Shown in pieces: positions 50,311 to 58,264 of a stretch of DNA of 64,000 nt (the stretch's first letter is position 1; each line of letters starts with the position of its first letter). The notes under the pieces are model-generated. The model saw only the letters and a program-made list of their open reading frames with translations. It had not been told where the DNA came from and searched no databases. Origin of the DNA: Oscillospiraceae bacterium (GTDB taxonomy: Bacteria > Bacillota > Clostridia > Oscillospirales > Ruminococcaceae); assembly GCA_017472735.1 (NCBI GenBank), contig JAFUOD010000003.1, positions 62,001-126,000 of the forward strand. Reading direction: 5' to 3'. A program made the translations under genes and the position numbers.

Positions 50311-51996
50311 ATGGCAGAAATGACTGCAAACACTCAGACACAGGAAGAGATCCATTTGGTCGACATGCTTTATCCCTCGGAGGAAAAGAAGCGTTTGTGC
50401 TTGGACAGAGCTCAGGAAATCTCGAAGCTCCCTCAGGATTATGTAACAAACTTAGAGCTTGAAATGCTCTCTCGTTTGATTTGCCCTGAGAACTCGTTAA
50501 ACGCACTTAGAATCTTTACTCAGATGACAACCGATAAGGATGTTTTGAACTACCGTTTGGACATTTTAGAGGACTTTTTGAATGTACCCGCACTTGAAGC
50601 TGTTTTGTATGAAAATGTGCATAAGCTTTATGTTAACGAGCACGTTAATATTCAGAAGCTTGGTTTGGCTGACAGCTTTTATGCTTTGAACACAAGACTT
50701 AATTCGTTAAAAACATTTATTGAATGTATTACAAAGTGCCACGAATTCTGCCAGAAGTTTCAGGATAAATTTAAATCGGAAGCACTTAAGAATTTGGTTA
50801 AATACTTTGCTTCGGTTTATAATTCGGAATATTTTGATGAAGTTAAGCGTGAAACTGATGAATGCCTGAGAATTTTAGCTAAGGGCGTTAAGAGCGTTAC
50901 TGTTGGCATTAACTTTGACGATATGATGAGACCCTATGAAGCTATGCTTTTGTCGGTATCGACTGACCTGATTAAGAAAAAGGGCAGATTTGACTGGATT
51001 TTTAAGCACATTGATACAAGCACAACAAGGGCTATCGGCAGAACACACTCGCTTTATAACGAAAACGGCGGTACTAATGACCTTGAAGCTCCCCTCTTTA
51101 GAGAATTAAAAGAAATCAACTCGGAGTATATTTCTCACCTTGATACAGCTATCAGAGCTTACTTTAAGAAATCGACTGAGGATATTTTGACCTTTGAAAG
51201 CCAGATGAGTTTCTATATTGGTGCAAAGCGCTTGGTTGAGGCTGTAAGAAGCAGAGGATTAGATATGTGCAGGCCTGAATATTTGCCTATGGAAGACAGA
51301 TTTATGGACACCACCGAAGTGTTTGACCTTTCGTTCTACATTCAGATGGTTGGTAGCGACCCGATGGCAAGCTTAAAGGGCAAGATCATTACTAACGATT
51401 GCACATTTAACGATGACGGAAGATTTTATGTTTTGACCGGTGCTAACAACGGCGGTAAGACTACATATACCAGAGCTATCGGTATTATTCAGGTGTTGGC
51501 ACAGGCAGGTATTTATGTTCCTGCCGCCTCGTGCAAGATAAGCCCTGTTGACTTTATTTACACTCACTTCCCCAAAGAAGAGGAAGTAGGCTTGAATACC
51601 TCACGCTTTACACAGGAATGTAAGCAGTTTAAGGAAACTGTTGACACTGCAACAAGACACAGTATGCTTTTGTTGAACGAGTCTATTCAGTCGACAACGC
51701 CTACTGAATGTGTTTACATTGCAACTGAGCTTACAAAGATTTTCAGATGCGTTGGTGTAAGAGGCGTTTACGCTACTCACCTTTTGGAATTGGCAAGAAG
51801 CCTTGACCACTTGAACGAAACCGTTGAGGGCGACACCAAGCTTGTCAGCCTGATTACAACAGTTGACACAACTGACGATAACAGACGTTTGTACCGTATT
51901 GAGAGACAGGCTCCTCAGGAATTTGGTTATGCCAGAACAATTTATGAAAAGTTCGGCGTATCGTTCGAGGAAGTTAAGAGACGTCAGGGAAAATAA
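50311..51996 (+). CDS. MutS-related ATPase lacking the mismatch-recognition domain
   Basis: A 561-residue protein with the MutS core and ATPase only. Helical lever/core region at about 40-340; ATPase: LTGANNGGKTTYTRAIG (Walker A, about 372-388), TSRFTQECKQF, MLLLNESIQSTTPTE (Walker B region with Asn in place of the usual Asp, the Glu kept), then ATHLLELARSLD. No N-terminal mismatch-binding domain and no Smr nuclease, so it is neither MutS1 nor MutS2. Function unknown; roles in recombination or ribosome rescue are known for other MutS relatives. Start ATG 50311 has only a weak ribosome site. Confidence 0.8.
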   Translation: MAEMTANTQTQEEIHLVDMLYPSEEKKRLCLDRAQEISKLPQDYVTNLELEMLSRLICPENSLNALRIFTQMTTDKDVLNYRLDILEDFLNVPALEAVLYENVHKLYVNEHVNIQKLGLADSFYALNTRLNSLKTFIECITKCHEFCQKFQDKFKSEALKNLVKYFASVYNSEYFDEVKRETDECLRILAKGVKSVTVGINFDDMMRPYEAMLLSVSTDLIKKKGRFDWIFKHIDTSTTRAIGRTHSLYNENGGTNDLEAPLFRELKEINSEYISHLDTAIRAYFKKSTEDILTFESQMSFYIGAKRLVEAVRSRGLDMCRPEYLPMEDRFMDTTEVFDLSFYIQMVGSDPMASLKGKIITNDCTFNDDGRFYVLTGANNGGKTTYTRAIGIIQVLAQAGIYVPAASCKISPVDFIYTHFPKEEEVGLNTSRFTQECKQFKETVDTATRHSMLLLNESIQSTTPTECVYIATELTKIFRCVGVRGVYATHLLELARSLDHLNETVEGDTKLVSLITTVDTTDDNRRLYRIERQAPQEFGYARTIYEKFGVSFEEVKRRQGK

Positions 51997-52003
51997 GATA
52001 ACA

Positions 52004-52041
52004 AAAGAGCTCCCCTTCCGGTTGGTTGGGGAGCATTTTTT
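52004..52041 (+). terminator. Terminator of the MutS-related gene
   Basis: GCTCCCC / GGGGAGC stem followed by ATTTTTTT. Confidence 0.85.
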
Positions 52042-52250
52042 GTGCGGGGCGAAGCCCAAGCCGTGCCGCCGCTTGGCGGCGCGGCAGCCCACGGCGACAG
52101 CCGTGGGCAAGCCCCCCGACGAAGTCGGGGGGCGGGCTTCGCCTGCACTTTGCTGCAAAAAGCCACGTCTGCAAAAGCTATCAATATTTCGGTTTTGCGA
52201 CAGCAAAATGCGGTTTGACAAAACCGCAAGAAATATTTGTGTCGGCGGTG
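52038..52250. repeat. GC-rich hairpin series
   Basis: Successive stem-loops: GGGGCGAAGCCC, GCCGCCGCTTGGCGGC, GCCCACGGCGACAGCCGTGG, CCCCCCGACGAAGTCGGGG, GCGGGCTTCGCCTGC, then GCGGTTTGACAAAACCGC. It occupies the space between convergent genes and looks like an expanded form of the GC-rich inserts. Confidence 0.7.
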
Positions 52251-52290
52251 TTGGCAGTGAAGCTGTGAGCAAACTGTTGACCGCCTATTT

Positions 52291-52962
52291 TTATTGGCGT
52301 TTAGCCCAATTTATTGGCGGAATACCGTTTTCCATGAGGAAAATGTTGACACGTGAGAAAACCCTTGAACCAAAAAAGCCATTAAATGCCGAAAGCGGAC
52401 TTGGGTGAGCCGATTCAAAAATGCCGTGAACAGGATTTGTTATAAGGCTTTTTTTGCTTCGGGCGTTTGCGCCCCACAAAATAAAGGCTATGGGCTCGCT
52501 TTTCTCATTAAGTTTCTTTATCACCTCATCGGTGAATATCTCCCAGCCTTTGCCCTTGTGTGAGTTAGCTTGGTGACATCTGACCGTGAGAGCAGTATTC
52601 ATTAAAAGAACGCCCTGCTTAGCCCAGCCTGTAAGCTCGCCGCAATTAACCGGTGGTATTCCAAGGTCACTTTGAAGCTCTTTATAAATGTTTTGTAAAG
52701 AGGGCGGCAGACGTGTCCCCTCCTTAACCGAGAAGGCAAGGCCATGGGCTTGTCCCGGCTCGTGATATGGGTCTTGCCCAAGGATGACAGCTTTGACATT
52801 TGAATAAGGCGTATATTTGAGCGCATTAAAAATATCGTACATATTAGGGAAAACTGTCTGAGTGCGGTATTCCTCTTTTAAAAATTCACGAAGCTTAAGG
52901 TAATACTCTTTTTCAAACTCGCCTTTTAAAACTTCATCCCAATCATTACCAAGGTTAACCAT
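52291..52962 (-). CDS. ung: Uracil-DNA glycosylase (family 1)
   Basis: Removes uracil from DNA. 223 residues. The catalytic Asp and uracil pocket are in [20 protein letters not shown]; the late [14 protein letters not shown] supplies the catalytic His. Its ATG overlaps the stop codon of the upstream 32-residue gene (TAATG), implying coupled translation. Confidence 0.97.
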   Translation of the reverse strand: MVNLGNDWDEVLKGEFEKEYYLKLREFLKEEYRTQTVFPNMYDIFNALKYTPYSNVKAVILGQDPYHEPGQAHGLAFSVKEGTRLPPSLQNIYKELQSDLGIPPVNCGELTGWAKQGVLLMNTALTVRCHQANSHKGKGWEIFTDEVIKKLNEKSEPIAFILWGANARSKKSLITNPVHGIFESAHPSPLSAFNGFFGSRVFSRVNIFLMENGIPPINWAKRQ

Positions 52963-53060
52963 TAGTGTAATACTCCGTAAAGGGATGAAACAACAACTGT
53001 TAACACCATTAACACAGCCAACGAGACAACAATTATTCTTGTGAGCAAATTCTTTTTCAT
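52962..53060 (-). CDS. 32-residue membrane miniprotein coupled to ung
   Basis: ATG 53060 behind GAGGTG, 32 codons, TAA overlapping the ung start. The product has a basic N-terminus (MKKNLLTR) and one hydrophobic helix ([20 protein letters not shown]). In shape it resembles the Prli42-type/DUF4044-like one-helix miniproteins of Firmicutes, but homology at this length cannot be judged by eye. Overlap with ung and a good ribosome site support a real gene. Confidence 0.7.
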   Translation of the reverse strand: MKKNLLTRIIVVSLAVLMVLTVVVSSLYGVLH

Positions 53061-53086
53061 TTTTTACACCTCGAAAATGTTATAAA

Positions 53087-53125
53087 GAAAAATGCCGTCT
53101 GAGAAATTCAGACGGCAAGATTTTT
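53087..53125 (-). terminator. Terminator of secG
   Basis: Perfect ten-base stem TGCCGTCTGA / TCAGACGGCA with T-rich flank on the minus strand. Confidence 0.85.
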
Positions 53126-53130
53126 GATGA

Positions 53131-53385
53131 TTAGCCAAAGAAAGCGATAAGAATGTTTACAAGAAGAGTGATAACAAAGAAGATGCCTACGCAAATCTTT
53201 GTAATCAAGTCAAGCTTTGCTTCTCTGGTGTTTGCGCCGTTCTTTCCAAAGAAAGTGTCGCTGTTGCCGCCCGAAATTGCGGAATTGATGCCGCTGTGAC
53301 GTGTATCGGTGCGAAGAACCACGAAAACGATTGCAATGCTGGCAAGAACTAAAAGAATGCCGCTGATAAAGTTTACTACTTCCAT
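53131..53385 (-). CDS. secG: Protein translocase subunit SecG
   Basis: An 84-residue protein with two membrane helices (about 7-24 and 62-82) and a Gly/Ser/Asn-rich connecting loop containing GGNSDTFFGKNG, the usual SecG pattern (normally GGG...FG). Part of the SecYEG channel. Starts behind GGAGG. Confidence 0.93.
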   Translation of the reverse strand: MEVVNFISGILLVLASIAIVFVVLRTDTRHSGINSAISGGNSDTFFGKNGANTREAKLDLITKICVGIFFVITLLVNILIAFFG

Positions 53386-53476
53386 TTATAATGTCCTCCA
53401 AATTGATAAATTAACATTCCTATGGATTATACCACGAATGAACGAAAATTGCAATAGTTTATGCAAAACTTTTTAA

Positions 53477-55870
53477 TTAAAGATGCCAGATATCGCGCGC
53501 ATAGTCTTCAACAGCTCTGTCGGCAGAGAATATGCCTGCATTTGCAATATTCATTAACGACATTGACTGCCACTTCAGCAAATCGTTATAGGTCTTAGAG
53601 GCATATGCCTGTGCTTCTCTGTAAGAATCGAAGTCTGCCAAAACCATGTATGGGTCGTGATATTTAAGAGATTCGACAATATCGTTGAACTTGCTTCCGT
53701 TGATGCCTGCTTCGATTCTGTCGATTGCCGCCTTGATAACAGGGTTAGAGCTGTAAAGATAACCGGGTGTATAGCAGGATTTTCTTAAATTAACTTCTTC
53801 GGCAGTCATGCCAAAGTTGATAATATTGTCCTGACCTACGGCATCACCGATTTCGATGTTTGCTCCGTCGCGGGTACCAAGGGTTACAGCACCGTTAAGC
53901 ATAAGCTTCATGTTGCCGGTACCTGATGCCTCGGTGCCTGCAAGAGAAATCTGCTCGGAGATTTCGGAAGCGGGCATCAAAAGCTCGGACAAGGAAACGT
54001 TATAGTTTTCGAGGAATACTACGCCGAGTTTATCCTTGATCTTGGGATTGCGTCTTATCTCCTCACCCAAGGACCAAATTAGCTTGATGATCTGCTTTGC
54101 AAGATAATAGCCGGGAGCAGCCTTTGCCGCAAAGATATATGTCTTGGGGGTGTAATCGGCGTTGGGATTTTCGAGAAGGTAGTTATAGTCAGCCATGATA
54201 TTTAAAACATTAAGGTGCTGACGCTTATACTCGTGCAGGCGCTTTACCTGAACGTCGAAAATGGTGTTGGGATTTAAAACAATGCCGCTTTGTGTTTTTA
54301 CATATTTAGCGAAGGCGGTCTTGTTTTTAAGCTTGATGTCTGCAAGCTTTCTTAAAACATCTTCATCGTTCTTATAAGCTTCAAACTTCTTAAGCTCGCT
54401 TGCGTTCTGCATATATCCCTTGCCGATGGTAGAATCTAAAAGCTTGCAAAGGCCCGGGTTAGACTGCAAGAGCCAGCGGCGGTAAGCAATGCCGTTGGTT
54501 ACATTTGTGAACTTTTCGGGGGTGTTTTCATATTCAAGCTTGAAAACATCGGTCTTGATGATTTCGGAGTGGATCTTGGAAACGCCGTTTACACTGTGAG
54601 AAGCCGCAACACAAAGGCGTGCCATGTGAACGGTGTTGTTGCTTATGATAGACATAGAGCTGACTCTGCTATCATCGTGATACTTTTCCCAAAGCTCTTT
54701 GCAGTAACGCTCGTTGATTTCGACAATGATCGAGTAAATTCTGGGCACAACCGACTGAAGAAGCTGAGAGCTCCATTTTTCCAATGCCTCAGCCATAACG
54801 GTATGGTTAGTGTAAGCAAATGTCTTGGTAACGATATCCCATGCGTGATCCCAGCTGTAACCGCAGTCGTCTAAAAGAACACGCATAAGCTCGGGAATTG
54901 CAAGTGTGGGGTGAGTATCGTTAATCTGGATAGCAACCTTGTCTGCAAGGTTATCAAGTGTGCCGTAAGTTGCCATGTGGTGGTTTACAATATCTCCAAC
55001 AGATGCGGCACACATGAAATATTGCTGACGAAGGCGCAAGCTTTTACCCTCGAGATGGTTATCGTTAGGATATAAAACCTTTGAGATAGCCTGAGCTACA
55101 ATGTTCTGTCCCAAAGCTTTTTCATAGTTGCCCGAGTTAAACATATTCATATCGAACGATGGGCAAACTGCCTTCCAAAGTCTGAGCTTGGAAACAGCCT
55201 CGGAGCCGTAGCCCGAAACGAACATATCGTAGGGCACAGCGTTAACTGTGGTGTAGTTTTCGTGGGTTACATGGTGGTGGTGCTTATCCCAGTATTCGCG
55301 AATGTTACCGTCGAAATGGATCTCGATCTGGTGTTCGGGGCGTGCAACGAGCCAACAGCTGCCGCCGGGGAGCCAGTTATCGGGAAGCTCGACCTGCCAG
55401 CCTTCTTCGATCTTTTGGCAGAAGATACCGTATTCATAAAGAATTGAGTAGCCGGTTGCAGGGTAACCGTCGGTAGCAAGACCGTCTAAATAACAAGCTG
55501 CAAGTCTGCCCAAACCGCCGTTGCCAAGACCTGCATCAGGTTCCTGCTCGTAAAGTGATTTAAGGCTTACGCCCATATCCTTAAGAGCAGCTTCGGCAAT
55601 GCTTGTAAGCTCTAAATTATAAAGATTTGTCTTTAATGAACGGCCCATCAAGAATTCCATGGACATATAATAGACCTGCTTCTGTCCCTGAGAGTGAACT
55701 TTGTTAATGAAGCGACGGCGCTTGGCACGAAGTTCATCGACAACAATGGAGGACAAAGCCTCGTATAGCTGTCTGTCTGAGGCGGAATCTGCTAAGACAT
55801 TATGTTTTTCCTGAAGAATTCTTGAAAGCTCAGCCTTCAAGGTTTCTTTGGTATACTTCTTGTTTGGCAT
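53477..55870 (-). CDS. glgP: Glycogen/starch/alpha-glucan phosphorylase
   Basis: Releases glucose 1-phosphate from alpha-1,4-glucans using PLP. 797 residues from ATG 55870; a GTG at 55882 overlaps the AGGAG site. Family motifs: PDAGLGNGGLGRLAACYLDG near 115, QVKRLHEYKRQHLN near 555, and the PLP lysine in EASGTGNMKLMLNGA near 645. It has glucan-type length without N-terminal extension, a normal bacterial form, and is a single-gene unit. Confidence 0.97.
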   Translation of the reverse strand: MPNKKYTKETLKAELSRILQEKHNVLADSASDRQLYEALSSIVVDELRAKRRRFINKVHSQGQKQVYYMSMEFLMGRSLKTNLYNLELTSIAEAALKDMGVSLKSLYEQEPDAGLGNGGLGRLAACYLDGLATDGYPATGYSILYEYGIFCQKIEEGWQVELPDNWLPGGSCWLVARPEHQIEIHFDGNIREYWDKHHHHVTHENYTTVNAVPYDMFVSGYGSEAVSKLRLWKAVCPSFDMNMFNSGNYEKALGQNIVAQAISKVLYPNDNHLEGKSLRLRQQYFMCAASVGDIVNHHMATYGTLDNLADKVAIQINDTHPTLAIPELMRVLLDDCGYSWDHAWDIVTKTFAYTNHTVMAEALEKWSSQLLQSVVPRIYSIIVEINERYCKELWEKYHDDSRVSSMSIISNNTVHMARLCVAASHSVNGVSKIHSEIIKTDVFKLEYENTPEKFTNVTNGIAYRRWLLQSNPGLCKLLDSTIGKGYMQNASELKKFEAYKNDEDVLRKLADIKLKNKTAFAKYVKTQSGIVLNPNTIFDVQVKRLHEYKRQHLNVLNIMADYNYLLENPNADYTPKTYIFAAKAAPGYYLAKQIIKLIWSLGEEIRRNPKIKDKLGVVFLENYNVSLSELLMPASEISEQISLAGTEASGTGNMKLMLNGAVTLGTRDGANIEIGDAVGQDNIINFGMTAEEVNLRKSCYTPGYLYSSNPVIKAAIDRIEAGINGSKFNDIVESLKYHDPYMVLADFDSYREAQAYASKTYNDLLKWQSMSLMNIANAGIFSADRAVEDYARDIWHL

Positions 55871-55960
55871 AATATATAACACTCCTATATTATTTGGATG
55901 TAGACTCTAACATTCCTATTATAGTATTTTGCAATAAGTGTGTCAATAACCACATTATAC

Positions 55961-55996
55961 AAAAAAATCCCCGCAAAGCGGAGATACTTTGCGGGT
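55961..55996 (-). terminator. Terminator of the MFS transporter gene
   Basis: CCCGCAAAG / CTTTGCGGG stem with a seven-base T run on the minus strand. Confidence 0.85.
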
Positions 55997-56020
55997 TTTG
56001 AAAGCGATTATGCAAAAATA

Positions 56021-57346
56021 TTAATCATCGACATCAAAGTTTTCAAGAACGGATTTTTTCGCCTGTGGCTTTGAGTCTCCGTGACAGACAAATATCATTG
56101 TTAAAATTGCAAGTGCCGAGAACACAACAGCATAAGGGAACAAAGCGTCGTAACCAAGGCCCAAGCCTATGTTTAAACCAAAAACGTTGGTTTTGCTGAT
56201 GACAAGTGCCGAGAGGAAGGGTGTGACGATTTGAGCAGACATGGAAAATGCGTAATAGTAGCCTGTGAACTTTCCGACATCTGAGCCTGTGCACATTTCG
56301 ACAACCATTGGGAAGGAGTTGACATTGATCGCTGCCCAGCCGATTCCTACAAGGCCGAAAATGATATACATTAAAACACTGACCTCGGTAAGGAAGAACA
56401 TGACGGCATAGCAGACTGTCATTAACACAACGCCGAAGATAATGGTTTTCTTTCTTCCCAGCTTGCTTGAAACCGTGCCCAAAGGAATGAATGAAATGAT
56501 TGCAACAATTGTTGCAACAGTTAAGTAAAGCGAGGAGTCACCTGCATCGACATGGAATTTATTTTCGAAATAGCGGGAGAACGAGGTTGTAACGCCGTTA
56601 TAAGCAGTAAACCAAAGGAATACTGACAAAAGAATGAAGATAAGACTCTTTTTAACCTCTTTAGGGAGCTTTTGCACAGAAGCGGCAGATACGGTCTCCT
56701 CCTCGACCATTTCGTGGGCGGTTTCGGCAACTACCTTGTTTTCATTAACAGTGAACACCATTATGAGGACAGCTATAAGCATGAATGCGGCAACCACAGT
56801 GAAAATGGGAATGAAGCTGCCGTAAACAAGCTTGCCGTCATCCCCTTCGGTGCTGGTGACAATGAACATCATGATGATGGTGGAGAAGATCCCTCCTACA
56901 TAACCGACAAGATTTATAATGGCGTTACCCTTTGAACGCAGGGGCTTTGGGGTGACATCGGGCATATAGGCTGCTGTTGGCGAGCGGTAAATGCTCATGG
57001 TAACAAGCAGAAGCATTAAACAGATAAAGAAGCCCGCAAAATTGTTTGCCTCGGTTAAAAAGCACATAACAAGCATTAAAGCAACAGCAGCAACTGTGCC
57101 AAAGAGTATGTAAGGTGTGCGCTTGCCAAGGCGTGATTGTGTTTTATCCGAGATCATGCCGAAGAGCGGCAACATGAATACTGCTAAAATATTGTCGATT
57201 GACATGATGGCGTTTGTAATCATGGTTGACCGACCGAAATGGTTTTCGAGGATGACGGGAATCATCTGATCGTAAAACTGCCAAAAAGCCAAAACAGACA
57301 TGAATGCAAGACCAATGAGAACGGTGCGTTTTGTGTTTAGTTTCAT
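56021..57346 (-). CDS. MFS sugar transporter (GPH/SLC45-like)
   Basis: A 441-residue, twelve-helix major facilitator. The loop 2-3 motif GMISDKTQSRLGKRTPYILFG is typical of glycoside-pentoside-hexuronide and SLC45-type cation-sugar symporters. A second, weaker repeat of it, GTVSSKLGRKKTIIFG, follows helix 8. A charged loop of about 30 residues lies between helices 6 and 7. Substrate is unknown; adjacent glycogen phosphorylase may be coincidental. Its own promoter, TTGACA at 57404-57409 with a poor -10, is upstream. Confidence 0.88.
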   Translation of the reverse strand: MKLNTKRTVLIGLAFMSVLAFWQFYDQMIPVILENHFGRSTMITNAIMSIDNILAVFMLPLFGMISDKTQSRLGKRTPYILFGTVAAVALMLVMCFLTEANNFAGFFICLMLLLVTMSIYRSPTAAYMPDVTPKPLRSKGNAIINLVGYVGGIFSTIIMMFIVTSTEGDDGKLVYGSFIPIFTVVAAFMLIAVLIMVFTVNENKVVAETAHEMVEEETVSAASVQKLPKEVKKSLIFILLSVFLWFTAYNGVTTSFSRYFENKFHVDAGDSSLYLTVATIVAIISFIPLGTVSSKLGRKKTIIFGVVLMTVCYAVMFFLTEVSVLMYIIFGLVGIGWAAINVNSFPMVVEMCTGSDVGKFTGYYYAFSMSAQIVTPFLSALVISKTNVFGLNIGLGLGYDALFPYAVVFSALAILTMIFVCHGDSKPQAKKSVLENFDVDD

Positions 57347-57410
57347 ATTAGCCTCCTGAAAGGGGGAATTTATGTAATTATTTTAGCATGAGATGGCGAT
57401 TGTTGTCAAT

Positions 57411-57455
57411 AAATAAACAAAAAGGGCGGCGGGGAGGGTGGGTGGGAGCCGCCCG
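57411..57455 (-). terminator. Terminator of the HAD phosphatase gene
   Basis: GGGCGGC / GCCGCCC stem followed on the minus strand by TTTTTGTTTATTT. Confidence 0.75.
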
Positions 57456-57464
57456 TCGGTTTTA

Positions 57465-58106
57465 TCACATAATAAGTTTTGCAGCAAGGTCGGGCAGCTC
57501 GCTTAGTGACGCGATCTTTGGGGTGCCTGCAGGAACCTCACCGAAGCCATAGCTTGCGTGGACGAACTTTACGCCTGCTTCGTTTGCCGAGTTATAATCG
57601 CCCAAGGTGTCACCGACATATACAACATGGGTAAGTTTATTTCTTTTTGCTGTTAAGGCAATGTTATAAGCCTTAAGCTTTAAAGTGTTGCCCCAACATT
57701 CAATATCGTCGAAATATTCGCCTAAGCCGGAAAATTGCAAGAATGCCTCGATATAACCGGACTGACAGTTTGAAACACAGGCGATAAACCAACCCTCTTG
57801 CTTAAGCTGTTTTAGCGTTTCTTCAAGCCCTGCATAAAGAGGACCGCCGAATTTGGCAATGTACTCCCCTTCTATTTTGGTGCAATAGCGCATTATGTCT
57901 TCGGCCTTGTCGGGGTCGATACAGTCGAAAAAGATATGCGCAATTTCATCCATAACCTTGCCCATTACGGATTGCAGATCATTTGCAGTAAGCTTAAGGT
58001 CATAGCCTAACTGCTCTAAAGCTATATTGAAGGACCGTGCAACACCTTCGGAGGAATTCCATAGTGTACCGTCAAGGTCGAAAAGTATTCCTTTTTTATT
58101 AAACAT
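57465..58106 (-). CDS. HAD-superfamily phosphatase (phosphoglycolate phosphatase-like)
   Basis: A 213-residue protein from ATG 58106 (AGGAG eight bases upstream; an earlier in-frame start at 58211 would overlap the divergent promoter). HAD motif I FDLDGTLWNSS, motif II CVSNCQSG, motif III with Lys in NTLKLKAYN and motif IV VYVGDTLGDYNSA are intact. Helical cap between motifs I and II. Substrate not deducible. Confidence 0.9.
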   Translation of the reverse strand: MFNKKGILFDLDGTLWNSSEGVARSFNIALEQLGYDLKLTANDLQSVMGKVMDEIAHIFFDCIDPDKAEDIMRYCTKIEGEYIAKFGGPLYAGLEETLKQLKQEGWFIACVSNCQSGYIEAFLQFSGLGEYFDDIECWGNTLKLKAYNIALTAKRNKLTHVVYVGDTLGDYNSANEAGVKFVHASYGFGEVPAGTPKIASLSELPDLAAKLIM

Positions 58107-58201
58107 ATGTAAATCTCCTTGAAAGTTTATATCTACAAAGATTATACGACAAGGCAAAAAAGATTTCAATATAAATTTTATTATTTTAAACCTTATAACT
58201 A

Positions 58202-58230
58202 TTGACAGCATATAGAAAAAGTTATATAAT
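58202..58230 (+). promoter_or_regulatory. Perfect consensus promoter of the ABC transporter gene
   Basis: TTGACA (58202-58207), 17 bases, TATAAT (58225-58230). The 12-base palindrome TTAACGCGTTAA (58231-58242) sits directly at the expected start point and may be an operator. Confidence 0.85.
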
Positions 58231-58264
58231 TAACGCGTTAACTAATTTGAAAGAAGTGATGTTT

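Noticed and set aside
51863-52408. 181-codon plus-strand frame
   Set aside because: Runs out of frame through the end of the MutS-related gene, the GC-rich hairpins and antisense to ung.
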